NCBI RefSeq assembly: GCF_001563265.1
Contig: NZ_CP005084.1
Location: 442,001-506,000 of the forward strand
Length of the DNA stretch: 64,000 nucleotides
Direction: 5' to 3'
DNA from: Sphingobium sp. TKS
Lineage (GTDB): Bacteria > Pseudomonadota > Alphaproteobacteria > Sphingomonadales > Sphingomonadaceae
Shown here: piece by piece, positions 44,450 to 53,383 of the stretch
Position numbering within the stretch: the first letter of the stretch is position 1
Layout: each line of letters begins with the position of its first letter
Program-made: the position numbers and the translations under genes
Notes under the pieces: model-generated
The model's input: only the letters and a program-made list of their open reading frames with translations
Databases searched by the model: none
What the model was told of the DNA's origin: nothing

Positions 44450-45520
44450 CTATGCACCGGCTCGGACCGCCTGCCTCCATGCCAGGTCCATCAATTCGGG
44501 CAGAACCCGGACCCGCTCCCGCGCCTGGGACGAAGACGCCGTTCCCCGGATGACGCGGCCCTTGATGCCGTGAAAAATCGCCGCCAGCCGGAAAAAGTTG
44601 AAGGCGAGGTAGAATTCATAGCCGGGCAGCGACGCCTGTGCCGTACGCGCGCAATAAAGCGCGACATAATCCTCCTCGGACGGGATGCCGAGCGCCTGGA
44701 TATCCGCTCCGCCCAGACCGGCGACGATATGCGGCGGCATGCGGTACATCATCGCATTATAGGCGAAGTCGGCGCCGGGATGGCCCAAAGTCGAAAGCTC
44801 CCAGTCGAGAACCGCCAGCACCCGCGGTTCCGTTGGATGGAAGATCATGTTGTCGATGCGGAAATCGCCATGAATGATGGCGCTGCGATCGTCATCGGCC
44901 GGAATATGCGCGGGCAGCCATTCGATCAGCCGATCCATGTTCGGATCGCGCCCGGCGTCGCCGTCCTCCAGATATTGCTTCGACCAGCGCGCAATCTGCC
45001 GCTCGAAATAATTGCCGGGGCGGCCATAGTCGCCAAGGCCCACGCCCTCATAATCGACCATGTGAAGCTGGGCCATGGTCGCGTTCATCGCGTCGAAAAT
45101 GGCGGCGCGCTCGCCATTGCTCACGCCCGGCACGGTCGCGTCCCAGAAGATGCGGCCCTCGACCATATCCATGACGTAGAACCATGTGCCGATCACGCTG
45201 TCGTCCGTGCACAGGCCATGGACATGCGCCACGGGAAATCCCGCCTTTTCCAGGCCGGCGAGAACCTTCGCCTCGCGTTCGACCGCATGGGCGCCCTTCA
45301 AAAGCTGGCCGGGCGGCTTGCGGCGCAGCACATAGCCATGCCCCGGCGTGACGAGCTTATAGGTCGGATTGGACTGGCCGCCCTTGAATTGTTCGACCGA
45401 CATCGGACCGGCAAAGCCAGGCACATTGTCCGCCATCCAGCGCGAAAGCGATGCTTCATCGAAGGCAAAGCCTTCGCGGACCGGCGTCGTGCCGACATTA
45501 TCTTGCGCCTGCGCGCTCAT
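44450..45520 (-). CDS. APH-type phosphotransferase, ACAD11-like kinase domain
   Basis: 356 residues from ATG 45520, which overlaps the stop of the acyl-CoA dehydrogenase by 4 bases (ATGA), so the two are translationally coupled; an earlier in-frame start is discarded. Kinase-like fold: FKGGQSNPTYKL with VLRRKPPG as nucleotide Lys region, catalytic loop HGDFRIDN (His217, Asp219, Asn224) and metal Asp239 in VLDWELSTLG. It belongs with the ACAD10/ACAD11 N-terminal kinase domain and LvaA-type proteins, which phosphorylate hydroxyacyl-CoA so that a partner acyl-CoA dehydrogenase can remove the phosphate. That role is a family-based inference. Confidence 0.9.
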   Translation of the reverse strand: MSAQAQDNVGTTPVREGFAFDEASLSRWMADNVPGFAGPMSVEQFKGGQSNPTYKLVTPGHGYVLRRKPPGQLLKGAHAVEREAKVLAGLEKAGFPVAHVHGLCTDDSVIGTWFYVMDMVEGRIFWDATVPGVSNGERAAIFDAMNATMAQLHMVDYEGVGLGDYGRPGNYFERQIARWSKQYLEDGDAGRDPNMDRLIEWLPAHIPADDDRSAIIHGDFRIDNMIFHPTEPRVLAVLDWELSTLGHPGADFAYNAMMYRMPPHIVAGLGGADIQALGIPSEEDYVALYCARTAQASLPGYEFYLAFNFFRLAAIFHGIKGRVIRGTASSSQARERVRVLPELMDLAWRQAVRAGA

Positions 45521-46686
45521 GCCGCCGCCCCTTTGAGGAAATCGCGCTTGATGCCCTTGGCCAGGCTCCATTTATGCACTTCGGTCGGGCCGTCATAAAT
45601 GCGGAAGGCGCGGATTTCGCGAAAGATCTGCTCGACCACCGTATCCCCCGACACGCCCGTTCCGCCCATGACCTGCACGCAATTGTCAGCGATCTTCATC
45701 AGATGTTCCGACACCGCGACCTTGGTCATCGAGCTTTCTTTCGTGCCGAGCGATCCGGTGTCGAGCACGCCCGCGCACCAGTCGATCATCAACTCGCATT
45801 GCTGGAGCGCGATGCGGTTTTCCGCCAGCATAAACCCAACCCCTTCATGGTCTATCAGCAGCTTGCCGAAGGCTTGCCGCGTGCATGCATAAGCGGTGGC
45901 GATTTCCTGCGCGCGGATGCAGGCTCCCAGCCAGCGCATGCAATGGGAAAGCCGCGCCGGGCTGAGCCGCACCTGCGCATATTTGAAACCTTCGCCGGAC
46001 GCGCCCAGCATCTGGTCGGTGGGCACCCGCAAATCGGTGATTTCGATAATGGCATGACCGCCGGGCATCGAGCTGTCCATGGTGTCCAGCACGCGCTCGA
46101 TACGGATCGCCGGATCGGGCAGATCGACCAGGAACATGCACGCGCCATCGTCGGACTTCGCCATGACGATGCCGACCTTCGCCCCCTGCGCGCCGGTGAT
46201 GAACGCCTTTCGCCCGTTGATGACCCAATGATTGCCGTCGAGCCGGCAGGTGGTCGTCATCATCGAAGGATCGGAACCCGCGCCGCCCTCCCCGGCCGGT
46301 TCGGTCATGAAGAAGGCGGACCGCGCCTCGCCCGCCACCAGCGGCTTGAGGAAACGGCGCTTCTGTTCGGCGCTGGCGACATGGCCGATCAGATACATGT
46401 TGCCTTCATCGGGCGCCATGGTGTTGCAGGCGATCGGGCCGAATGGAGACAGGCCGGACCGGATCAGCACCATGGCCGTTTCGCGCTGCGTCAAATGCGA
46501 CCCGTCGGGCAATATGTGCGGGGTGAGCACGCCGGCCTGACGCGCCTTTTCCCGCATCTCCCACACCATATCCTCCGGCGGACCATGGCCGTGGACCTCG
46601 AAACGGGGGTCTTTCTCATAGGGAATGATCGTTTCGCGGACGAAGTTTTCGACCTTCGCCGCGATCTCTTGCGCGCGTTGCGTCAT
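45517..46686 (-). CDS. Acyl-CoA dehydrogenase, ACAD11-like
   Basis: 389 residues from ATG 46686 (GAGAGACGC upstream). ACAD motifs: SAFFMTEPAGEGGAGSDPSM, WVINGRKAFITGAQGAKVGI, CVQVMGGTGVSGDTVVEQIF, and the C-terminal FRIYDGPTEVHKWSLAK typical of the ACAD10/11 group. Its 3' end overlaps the APH-type kinase gene by 4 bases, a bacterial split form of the human ACAD11 kinase-dehydrogenase fusion. The pair could process 4- or 5-hydroxyacyl-CoA, which would form after lactone opening. Operon: SDR - this gene - kinase. Confidence 0.93.
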   Translation of the reverse strand: MTQRAQEIAAKVENFVRETIIPYEKDPRFEVHGHGPPEDMVWEMREKARQAGVLTPHILPDGSHLTQRETAMVLIRSGLSPFGPIACNTMAPDEGNMYLIGHVASAEQKRRFLKPLVAGEARSAFFMTEPAGEGGAGSDPSMMTTTCRLDGNHWVINGRKAFITGAQGAKVGIVMAKSDDGACMFLVDLPDPAIRIERVLDTMDSSMPGGHAIIEITDLRVPTDQMLGASGEGFKYAQVRLSPARLSHCMRWLGACIRAQEIATAYACTRQAFGKLLIDHEGVGFMLAENRIALQQCELMIDWCAGVLDTGSLGTKESSMTKVAVSEHLMKIADNCVQVMGGTGVSGDTVVEQIFREIRAFRIYDGPTEVHKWSLAKGIKRDFLKGAAA

Positions 46687-46710
46687 GCGTCTCTCTTTCT
46701 GCCGGAGGGG

Positions 46711-47463
46711 TTACAGGGTGCTGACCAGATGGCCGCCGTCGACTTCGATGACGGACCCGGTCATGTAGGAGGACAGGTCGGACGCCAGCAGCAGCAGCGG
46801 CCCGTCCAGTTCCTGCAAATTGCCCAGGCGCCGCTGCGGGATGCGCCTGATCATCGCCTTGCCCGCCTCGCTTGCCCAGAAGTCGGCGTTGAGTTCAGTC
46901 TCAAGATAGCCCGGCGCCAGCGCGTTCACCCGGATGCCAAGGCGCGCCCATTCGAGCGCGAGGGTTTTCGTCATCTGGATCGCCCCGGATTTGGACACCG
47001 CATAGGAAACGACGCCGCCCGCTTGCCTGATGCCCAGAATGGACGCGATATTGATGATGGAACCGCCCTTTTGCCGCGCCTCCATAGCCCTGGCGGCCGC
47101 CTGCGACATCAGGAACATGCCCTTGAGGTTGGTGTCGATCACCGCGTCCCAATCCGCTTCGCCATGGCTGAGCGCGGGGCCATCGCGCACGATGCCGGCA
47201 TTGTTGACGAGGATGTCCATCCGCTCCAATGCGGGCGTCGCTGCCGAAATGCTCGCCATATCGGACACGTCGAGCGCGATGGCGGAGCATTTGCCGCCGG
47301 CCGCGACAATGGACCCGGCGACATCGGCCAGCGCCTCCTGACGGCGGGCGCCGACGATGACCTCCGCGCCCGCTTCCGCCAGCACCTTGGCGAAATGGGC
47401 GCCAAGACCACCCGAAGCGCCCGTGACCAGAGCAACCTTCCCTTCAAGATTCCATCGACTCAT
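46711..47463 (-). CDS. SDR family oxidoreductase
   Basis: 250 residues from ATG 47463, preceded by GAGGTG. Classical SDR: TGASGGLG at 14-21, NNAG at 87-90, Ser141, Tyr154 and Lys158 (YAVSK), C-terminal IEVDGGHLVSTL. Substrate unknown; the operon partners suggest a hydroxyacyl-CoA or side-chain alcohol. First gene of the operon, divergent from the GntR regulator, with the TGGAAC repeats between. Confidence 0.9.
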   Translation of the reverse strand: MSRWNLEGKVALVTGASGGLGAHFAKVLAEAGAEVIVGARRQEALADVAGSIVAAGGKCSAIALDVSDMASISAATPALERMDILVNNAGIVRDGPALSHGEADWDAVIDTNLKGMFLMSQAAARAMEARQKGGSIINIASILGIRQAGGVVSYAVSKSGAIQMTKTLALEWARLGIRVNALAPGYLETELNADFWASEAGKAMIRRIPQRRLGNLQELDGPLLLLASDLSSYMTGSVIEVDGGHLVSTL

Positions 47464-47478
47464 TCGGCACCTCTCGGT

Positions 47479-47518
47479 TGTTCAAATGGAACATTATTGT
47501 GGAACAATCAATTGGAAC
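47479..47518. promoter_or_regulatory. Candidate GntR operator: TGGAAC x3 at 13-bp steps
   Basis: TGGAAC occurs at 47487, 47500 and 47513, exactly 13 bases apart. Two inverted repeats are embedded, TGTTC-AAATG-GAACA and ATTGT-GGA-ACAAT. It lies in the 90-base gap between the SDR operon and the divergent GntR gene. Confidence 0.55.
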
Positions 47519-47553
47519 TTGAGCATCCCCCCGATTGTGCCCATAGAAGCGGA

Positions 47554-48219
47554 ATGCTGACCAACGACGCGAACACCGGAGAAACGAAGGCCGGTTCTTC
47601 CCAACGGGTCTATCGCGGCATCCTGCGCGATCTGGAGGAGGGAAGGATGGTTCCGGGCCAGCGTTTGGCCGAAACGGAACTGGCGGCTCTTTATGGCGTG
47701 GGACGAAACGCCGTGCGGGAGGCCATTCAGCGCCTGAGTGGACGAGGCGTGATCGACCTGAATCCGCACCGCTCGCCCGCCATACGCTTGCTGAGCATGG
47801 ACGAAACGCTCGAAGTGCTGGAGGTGGCCGAAGCGATGACCGCATTGGCGACCCGTTCGGCGGCAATGCATTATCACGAAGACCAGCACGGCGAATTGCT
47901 GCGCTCGACGCTAGCGATGGTGATCGAAGCAGACGTCCATGACGAACCCGGCATGTTCAGCCGGGCACGCCGCCATTTCTACCGCGCGCTGCTCACGATC
48001 GGTGGCAATCGCGAGCTGCAGCGCCTGTTCCCGGCCATCAGCATGCACATCATCCACGCCCAATATCAGGGCCGGCAGCTCCGCAGCATCCGGCTCGCGG
48101 ACTATCGCTCGATCGTCGACGCCATCGTAAGGCGAGATTCCGTCACGGCCGAAAAAGCCGGGCACGATCATGTGCGGCATGTTCGGCAGATCATCATGGC
48201 GACACCCCGCCGCCCGTAA
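47554..48219 (+). CDS. GntR family transcriptional regulator (FCD type)
   Basis: 221 residues from ATG 47554; the much longer open frame upstream is antisense to the dehydrogenase genes and is discarded. Winged HTH: SSQRVYRGILRDLEEGRMVP, GQRLAETELAALYGVGRNAV, REAIQRLSGRGVI. The C-terminal part (residues 85-220) is the helical FCD-like effector domain with a possible metal site (His in RRHFYRALL). It most likely controls the divergent SDR - acyl-CoA dehydrogenase - kinase operon and itself. Confidence 0.92.
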   Translation: MLTNDANTGETKAGSSQRVYRGILRDLEEGRMVPGQRLAETELAALYGVGRNAVREAIQRLSGRGVIDLNPHRSPAIRLLSMDETLEVLEVAEAMTALATRSAAMHYHEDQHGELLRSTLAMVIEADVHDEPGMFSRARRHFYRALLTIGGNRELQRLFPAISMHIIHAQYQGRQLRSIRLADYRSIVDAIVRRDSVTAEKAGHDHVRHVRQIIMATPRRP

Positions 48220-48332
48220 GACGCGGAAACTTCAGCTAGGCATCGCCAATCGAAGGCCAGCCGCCGGATGCGCTCGCGTCAGTTGCCGTCGCATTAACGT
48301 TCCTGAAACCCGCCCGCGCGCATAAACGAAAA

Positions 48333-49043
48333 ATGCCTATTCACGCGATAGTAGATCAGCCCCCGAAGTCCGACAACAGGCGCGGAGCCGCTCGCTGGCG
48401 CATTCGCCTCGAACTGCCCAACACGCTGGACGAAACAAGCGCGAATGTCGTAATCCACGACATCTCCACGGCCGGCATGCTCATCGACACCAAGTCTCAG
48501 CTCAAGATCGGGCAAAGCGTCATGGTGTCCTTGCCCGATGCCGACAAAGTCGCCGCGCATGTCGTCTGGCAAAATGAGTCGCTGTTCGGTTGCCGTTTCG
48601 ATCAACCGCTGCCGCAAGGGGTGGTGAGTGCGGTGCGGCTGCGCAGCCCGAGCCGCGATGAGGCAAAACCCATTGCAGATCGACCCGAGGCGACCGTTGC
48701 GGAGGGGCTGCCCGAACGCCTGCGTCGATTGCGGCAGGAACGGGGTCTGAGCCGCGCCGCCCTGTCCGAGCAGACGGGGTTCAGCAAACCCACCATCTGG
48801 GGATGGGAAACGGGCAGGACCATGCCGCGAAAGGACAATTTGCACATTTTGTCGGGTATTTTCGGCCTGACCGAACAGCAATTGCTTTTCGGCAAGGACA
48901 ATTCTCCGCTTCCTGAAGGGAAGAAAGCATCCCCCGAACCTTACGCCAAGTCGCTCAAAGATATTATCGATCTGTCGAAAACGAAAATTGCCGAAGCGGC
49001 GGGCGTGAATAAGTTCAAGGTTCACATCTATATCGAATATTAG
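48333..49043 (+). CDS. PilZ domain - XRE-type HTH fusion protein
   Basis: 236 residues from ATG 48333. Residues about 17-105 read as a PilZ domain: RRGAARWRIRLELPN resembles the RxxxR motif and IHDISTAGMLI the (D/N)xSxxG motif for c-di-GMP binding. Residues about 127-185 are an XRE HTH (RLRRLRQERGLSRAALSEQT, GFSKPTIWGWETGRTMP). The last 30 residues (DIIDLSKTKIAEAAGVNKFK) look like a further HTH-like segment. It suggests a DNA-binding protein that responds to c-di-GMP. The gene stands alone, convergent with TetR 4. Confidence 0.82.
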   Translation: MPIHAIVDQPPKSDNRRGAARWRIRLELPNTLDETSANVVIHDISTAGMLIDTKSQLKIGQSVMVSLPDADKVAAHVVWQNESLFGCRFDQPLPQGVVSAVRLRSPSRDEAKPIADRPEATVAEGLPERLRRLRQERGLSRAALSEQTGFSKPTIWGWETGRTMPRKDNLHILSGIFGLTEQQLLFGKDNSPLPEGKKASPEPYAKSLKDIIDLSKTKIAEAAGVNKFKVHIYIEY

Positions 49044-49093
49044 CATTGGTCGATACGGTGGCGGCACTGTCGCCAACGTCCCTCCACCAAGGA

Positions 49094-49675
49094 TTATTCG
49101 TGCCGAAAGACGGCAACGATCTGCGCGGCCATCTCGCCCGGCGTGAGCCGGCCAGGCCGATACCAGTCCGCCATGCCGTTCAGTTGAACCAGAAGCAGAT
49201 TGCGATAGACTGGCCGATCGATATGCGGCGGCAGCGGAAGCTCCTCCACCAGCGACCGGAACAGCCCCTCGAACCGGTCGCGCCGCGCGATCAGTTGTTT
49301 GCGGACATCATCGGGCACCTCCCGAAAATCGTTCATCATCGGCGTCGTCAGCGAATCGGGGGCGAGTTGAATGTCCAGCAACGTCGCGCAGGCCGCCGTC
49401 AGCTTCGCCCATGGATCGGATTGCGCCCCGACGGCTTCGGCTATCTGTTCCTCCGCCCCGTCGAGCGCGGCATTGTGCAGCTCGACGAACAGCGCATCCT
49501 TCGACTTGATATGATGGTAGAGCGAACCGCCCAGCACGCCCGCCTGCTCGCCAATGTCCCGCATGGACGTTCCGCGATAGCCCTTTTTGGCGAATAGCTG
49601 GGCCGCAATCTCCAGAATCTGGCGGCGGCGCGCCGACCCCTCATCGGTCGATCCGGATAGAATAGGCTTTGTCAT
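49094..49675 (-). CDS. TetR family transcriptional regulator 4
   Basis: 193 residues from ATG 49675 (MTKPILSGSTDEG); the open frame extends to 49816 and ATG 49747 is an alternative, none with a convincing ribosome binding site. HTH: RRRQILEIAAQLFAKKGYRG, TSMRDIGEQAGVLGGSLYHH. The C-terminal NGMADWYRPGRLTPGEMAAQ is shared with TetR 3, pointing to the KstR2-like group whose ligands are CoA thioesters. It is not adjacent to catabolic genes, so its targets are unclear. Confidence 0.85.
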   Translation of the reverse strand: MTKPILSGSTDEGSARRRQILEIAAQLFAKKGYRGTSMRDIGEQAGVLGGSLYHHIKSKDALFVELHNAALDGAEEQIAEAVGAQSDPWAKLTAACATLLDIQLAPDSLTTPMMNDFREVPDDVRKQLIARRDRFEGLFRSLVEELPLPPHIDRPVYRNLLLVQLNGMADWYRPGRLTPGEMAAQIVAVFRHE

Positions 49676-49841
49676 CACGACCGGCGCTAGCACATCCTTG
49701 AAAGCCCGCGAAGCCTCTGTTCCGGATAAGTGGAACAGGCGCTTCATCTTTGCTAGCTCTGTCGGAATGTCGGGGGCTGGCCGGAAAGATGGGAGTGCAG
49801 GGCCGCCGGCCGTCATGGGCGGCGGGATGCGGCCCTGACCG

Positions 49842-50387
49842 ATGGATGACCCGTCCTATTTCCCGGACAGCCTCTTGGTCGCCGCGGCGGTCGACGGCGA
49901 CCGCAAGGCTTTCGAAACCTTGCTACGGAGGCATTATGACCGGATTCACGGGCTCGCCTGGCAGTTGACCGGCTCGCGCAGCGATGCCGACGACATCACG
50001 CAGGAAGTGTGCTGCACCCTGGTCGAGAAGATCGGCAGCTTTCGCGGGGAGGCAAAGTTCACCACCTGGCTCTGCGGCATCGTCTATAATGCCTGCCGCG
50101 ACCTGCGCCGCCGCAAGCGCTCCTTCAGTGGCTTTGCCGAGCGGCTGGCGGTGATCGCCGGACTGACGCCCGCGCCGGACGGCCGCGATCTGCACGACGC
50201 CATCTGGCTCAAAAGCGCGATCGCCCGACTGAAGCCCGCCTATCGGGACACGGCGGTGCTGATCGCCGGTCAACAGCTTACCCATGCGGAAGCTGCCCCA
50301 CTGCTGGGGGTAAGCGAGTCCACCGTCGCGTGGCGGATGCACGAAATCCGACGATTGCTGTCTTTCGACAAAGCGCAGGCGCGTTAG
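49842..50387 (+). CDS. ECF RNA polymerase sigma factor
   Basis: 181 residues from ATG 49842. Region 2 ([58 protein letters not shown]) and region 4 ([40 protein letters not shown]) are complete. It should direct polymerase to the VWA and TPR genes that follow in the same direction. No separate anti-sigma gene is seen; the TPR protein with its single membrane helix could act as one, but this is speculation. Confidence 0.92.
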   Translation: MDDPSYFPDSLLVAAAVDGDRKAFETLLRRHYDRIHGLAWQLTGSRSDADDITQEVCCTLVEKIGSFRGEAKFTTWLCGIVYNACRDLRRRKRSFSGFAERLAVIAGLTPAPDGRDLHDAIWLKSAIARLKPAYRDTAVLIAGQQLTHAEAAPLLGVSESTVAWRMHEIRRLLSFDKAQAR

Positions 50388-50495
50388 CTCACGCCCCTCC
50401 GGAAAAAATTTTCTCAACCTCCCAAGCTTTCCCCCTTGAGCCGCGTCCCAGTGACTGACGGATGATCTGCGCCGTCTCCATCATGGGAGAATTTT

Positions 50496-52199
50496 ATGTC
50501 TCGCTTCCTTCCTTCCATCGCCACAGGGTTGATGTGCTTGGCCCTGGCTTCCTGTGCCGGTCAGGGGACGCACGAAATGGCAGCGCCGAACGCCCCCGCA
50601 CCGGCTGAGGAAATCGTCGTTACCTCCCAGCGGGCCGACAGCGCCGGCGGCGCATACCAGACCCGCAAGGCCAATGGAGCGGTTCGGGCGGAACCGGCAT
50701 ATGCCCCTCCACCCCCTGCGCCGATGCTCGCCATGCCGGAGCGCAGGCCGTGGCCGCCCGCTTATCATGACGTCGGGCGCGACACATTCGTGAACAAGGA
50801 GGAGAACCGCTTCCAGATCGTCCGGGAACAGCCGGTTTCGACCTTCTCCATCGATGTCGACACCGCATCCTATTCCTTCGTGCGCGCGTCGCTCAACCAG
50901 AATGTCCTGCCGCAACCCGCCGCCGTCCGGCCGGAGGAGATGATCAACTATTTCCCCTATGATTATGCCGCGCCGCGCAGCGTGGCCCAGCCCTTCACGA
51001 CCAATGTCGCGGTCTTCCCCAGCCCCTGGACGGCAGGACGCAAGCTCGTCCGCATCGGCATTCGCGGCTATGCGGTCCAGCGCGCCGTGCGGCCCCGCGC
51101 CAATCTGGTGTTCCTGATCGACACCTCCGGATCGATGAACGAGCCCAACAAGCTGCCGCTGGTGAAGCAATCCCTGTCCATGCTGGTCGGCCAGCTCGAC
51201 CCCAATGACCATGTCGCCATCGTCACCTATGCGGGCAGCGCCGGGACCGCGCTGGAACCCACGCCGGTCAGCCAGAAGCACAGAATATTGGAGGTCATCA
51301 ACCGCCTTGGCGCGGGCGGCGGCACGGCGGGGGCGGAGGGCGTTCGCCAGGCCTATGCGCTGGCTGCCGCCAATCTGGACCCGGCGGGCGTCAACCGGGT
51401 GATGCTGGCCACGGACGGCGATTTCAACATCGGCATCACCAATGTCGATGAGTTGAAGGGCTTTGTCGAACGCGAGCGGAACAAGGGAATTTTCCTGTCC
51501 GTCCTTGGCTTTGGCATGGGCAATTACAATGACGCGCTGATGCAGGCGCTGGCGCAGAACGGCAATGGCGCCGCCGCCTATATCGACACCCTCAGCGAAG
51601 CGCGCAAGATGCTGGTGGAGGAGGCCGGCTCCACCCTCTTCCCGATCGCCAAGGATGTGAAGATCCAGGTCGAATTCAACCCCGCGACCGTCGCGGAATA
51701 TCGGCTGATCGGCTATGAAACGCGGATGCTGAACCGGGAGGATTTCGACAATGACCGGGTCGATGCAGGCGATGTCGGATCGGGCCAGACGGTGACGGCG
51801 CTCTATGAAATCGTGCCGGTGGGCGGTCCCCGCGCCGTCCCCGACCTGCGCTACGCCCCGTCAGCCAGAGCGCCAGCCGGGAGCGCAAGCGAATATGGCT
51901 TCGTCAAGATCCGCTACAAGGCGCCCAAATCGGATCGGAGCCAATTGATCGCGACCCCGATCAACCGGGCCGTGGAATTCGCCCGCTTCGAAAATGCGCC
52001 GCTCGATGCCCGCTTTGCGACCGGCGTGGCGGCCTTTGCCGAATTGCTGCGGGGCGGGCGCTATGGCGGATCGCTGAGCTATGACGATGTGCTGCGCATC
52101 GCTACGGCAGCGCGCGGCGCCGATCCATTCGGCTATCGCGGCGAATTCATCCAGTTGGTCCGCACCGCCAGGACGGCTGCCTCCATGCAACCACTTTGA
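50496..52199 (+). CDS. VWA domain lipoprotein, YfbK-like
   Basis: 567 residues from ATG 50496. Lipoprotein signal with lipobox LASC at about residue 21. N-terminal von Willebrand-associated region (FQIVREQPVSTFSIDVDTAS), then a VWA domain with MIDAS motif DTSGSMNEP and the later LATDGDFNIG, and the C-terminal DUF3520-type segment (EFARFENAPLDARFATGVAA). Such proteins sit in the cell envelope and are often encoded after an ECF sigma gene, as here. The molecular function is not known. Confidence 0.9.
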   Translation: MSRFLPSIATGLMCLALASCAGQGTHEMAAPNAPAPAEEIVVTSQRADSAGGAYQTRKANGAVRAEPAYAPPPPAPMLAMPERRPWPPAYHDVGRDTFVNKEENRFQIVREQPVSTFSIDVDTASYSFVRASLNQNVLPQPAAVRPEEMINYFPYDYAAPRSVAQPFTTNVAVFPSPWTAGRKLVRIGIRGYAVQRAVRPRANLVFLIDTSGSMNEPNKLPLVKQSLSMLVGQLDPNDHVAIVTYAGSAGTALEPTPVSQKHRILEVINRLGAGGGTAGAEGVRQAYALAAANLDPAGVNRVMLATDGDFNIGITNVDELKGFVERERNKGIFLSVLGFGMGNYNDALMQALAQNGNGAAAYIDTLSEARKMLVEEAGSTLFPIAKDVKIQVEFNPATVAEYRLIGYETRMLNREDFDNDRVDAGDVGSGQTVTALYEIVPVGGPRAVPDLRYAPSARAPAGSASEYGFVKIRYKAPKSDRSQLIATPINRAVEFARFENAPLDARFATGVAAFAELLRGGRYGGSLSYDDVLRIATAARGADPFGYRGEFIQLVRTARTAASMQPL

Positions 52200-52336
52200 T
52201 CGGGAAGGGGGCTAGTCAGGGAAAACCGGCCCCTTTCGCACCGCAACGCTTTGCCGCATAAGACCAGCCTATGTACCCGCCCGCCTCTCCTGATCCGACG
52301 CAAGGCCCGTCCCGCAAGGATGACAGGAAGCCGTAA

Positions 52337-53383
52337 ATGGCCGGCGAGCGAAACACACCCTTCTCCCTGCCCGATCCGCCGCCGCCTGCCCCAGCGCGGC
52401 GCGAGGCAGCGATCGAGGCGGCATTGCGCCGGTTCGATGGAACGGAGCAGGGTGCGCCACCTGTCGGGACCGGCAAAGCTGCGCGCTGGCGGCATCTGCT
52501 GGACCGTCCCTATCTGGGGAGCGCGCTTGCCCTATCCCTGCTTGCGCTTGTCGTCCTGCCCGTCGCATGGATGAATATGCCGCGACAGGACGCCCCTTCC
52601 CCTCGGATCGCCGCCCGACCGCAGGAAGAACGGGCCGCTGCCGATATGGCCGCCGCGCCCGTTCCGCCGCCCTTGCGCTCCGAACCGCCAGCTATCGTCC
52701 CGGAGAAGTCAGCCACAAAACCCCCCGCGCCTGCCCTAGAGCCGGTTCGGGAAAAGACGGTACAGCCGCCAGAGCAAGCGCCCGCCATGCAGGCTTATGG
52801 AAGCATGGCGGCGGCTCCCGCTGCCTCTCCTGCCGCTCCCCCTCCCCCCGCAGTCCTTGCCAATGCGGAGGTTTCGGCAAGGCGCGCCAACAAGGCGGCC
52901 GATAGCGAAGCCGCCGGGGACATCGTCGTCACCAGCGCCAGGGCCGATCCGGGCCTGCTGCGCGGACGGGGCGACTGGAACGCCTGCACCGTGCTGGACC
53001 CACAGCAAGACCTCACCGCCTGCAAGCGGCAGGTCGATCCCGCCGCCAAAGGAGACAGGGGCCGTATCGGCGCGCCTATGGCCGATGGCCTGACGCGGGC
53101 TTGGCAGGGCGACTGGCGCGATGCCGTCGCCGCCTTCGACAAGGCGATCGCCGTCGCGCCGAAATCGGCCCAAGCCTATCTCAATCGCGCAATGGCCTAT
53201 CAGGCGCAGGGCGAGAGCGACCGCGCACTGGAGGATTTCGACAAGGCCGTCCGCTATGCGCCCTATGCGGCGCAGGGCTATTATCATCGCAGCCTGCTGT
53301 TGCAGCAGCGCGGAGAAATCCGGAAAGCGGAAGCAGACCGAGCCCGCGCCGCCGAACTCGACAGCCGCTACGATCCCGACTAA
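52337..53383 (+). CDS. Single-pass membrane protein with Pro/Ala-rich linker and TPR repeats
   Basis: 348 residues from ATG 52337. Residues 1-60 are cytoplasmic, a membrane helix follows (LGSALALSLLALVVLPVAWM, about 60-79), then a Pro/Ala-rich stretch to about 190 and at least two TPR units (AVAAFDKAIAVAPKSAQAYL, ALEDFDKAVRYAPYAAQGYY). The segment DIVVTSARADP resembles the DIVVTS/EIVVTS text in the neighbouring VWA lipoprotein and TonB boxes. Third gene of the ECF - VWA - TPR group; probably an envelope partner of the VWA protein or a regulator of the sigma factor. Confidence 0.8.
   Translation: MAGERNTPFSLPDPPPPAPARREAAIEAALRRFDGTEQGAPPVGTGKAARWRHLLDRPYLGSALALSLLALVVLPVAWMNMPRQDAPSPRIAARPQEERAAADMAAAPVPPPLRSEPPAIVPEKSATKPPAPALEPVREKTVQPPEQAPAMQAYGSMAAAPAASPAAPPPPAVLANAEVSARRANKAADSEAAGDIVVTSARADPGLLRGRGDWNACTVLDPQQDLTACKRQVDPAAKGDRGRIGAPMADGLTRAWQGDWRDAVAAFDKAIAVAPKSAQAYLNRAMAYQAQGESDRALEDFDKAVRYAPYAAQGYYHRSLLLQQRGEIRKAEADRARAAELDSRYDPD

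Noticed and set aside
45451..47553. A plus-strand open frame of 700 codons that continues into the GntR gene
   Set aside because: It is antisense to the acyl-CoA dehydrogenase and SDR genes, has the His/Arg/Gln-rich composition of GC-rich shadow frames, and only its last 221 codons (GntR) have family motifs and a start with context.
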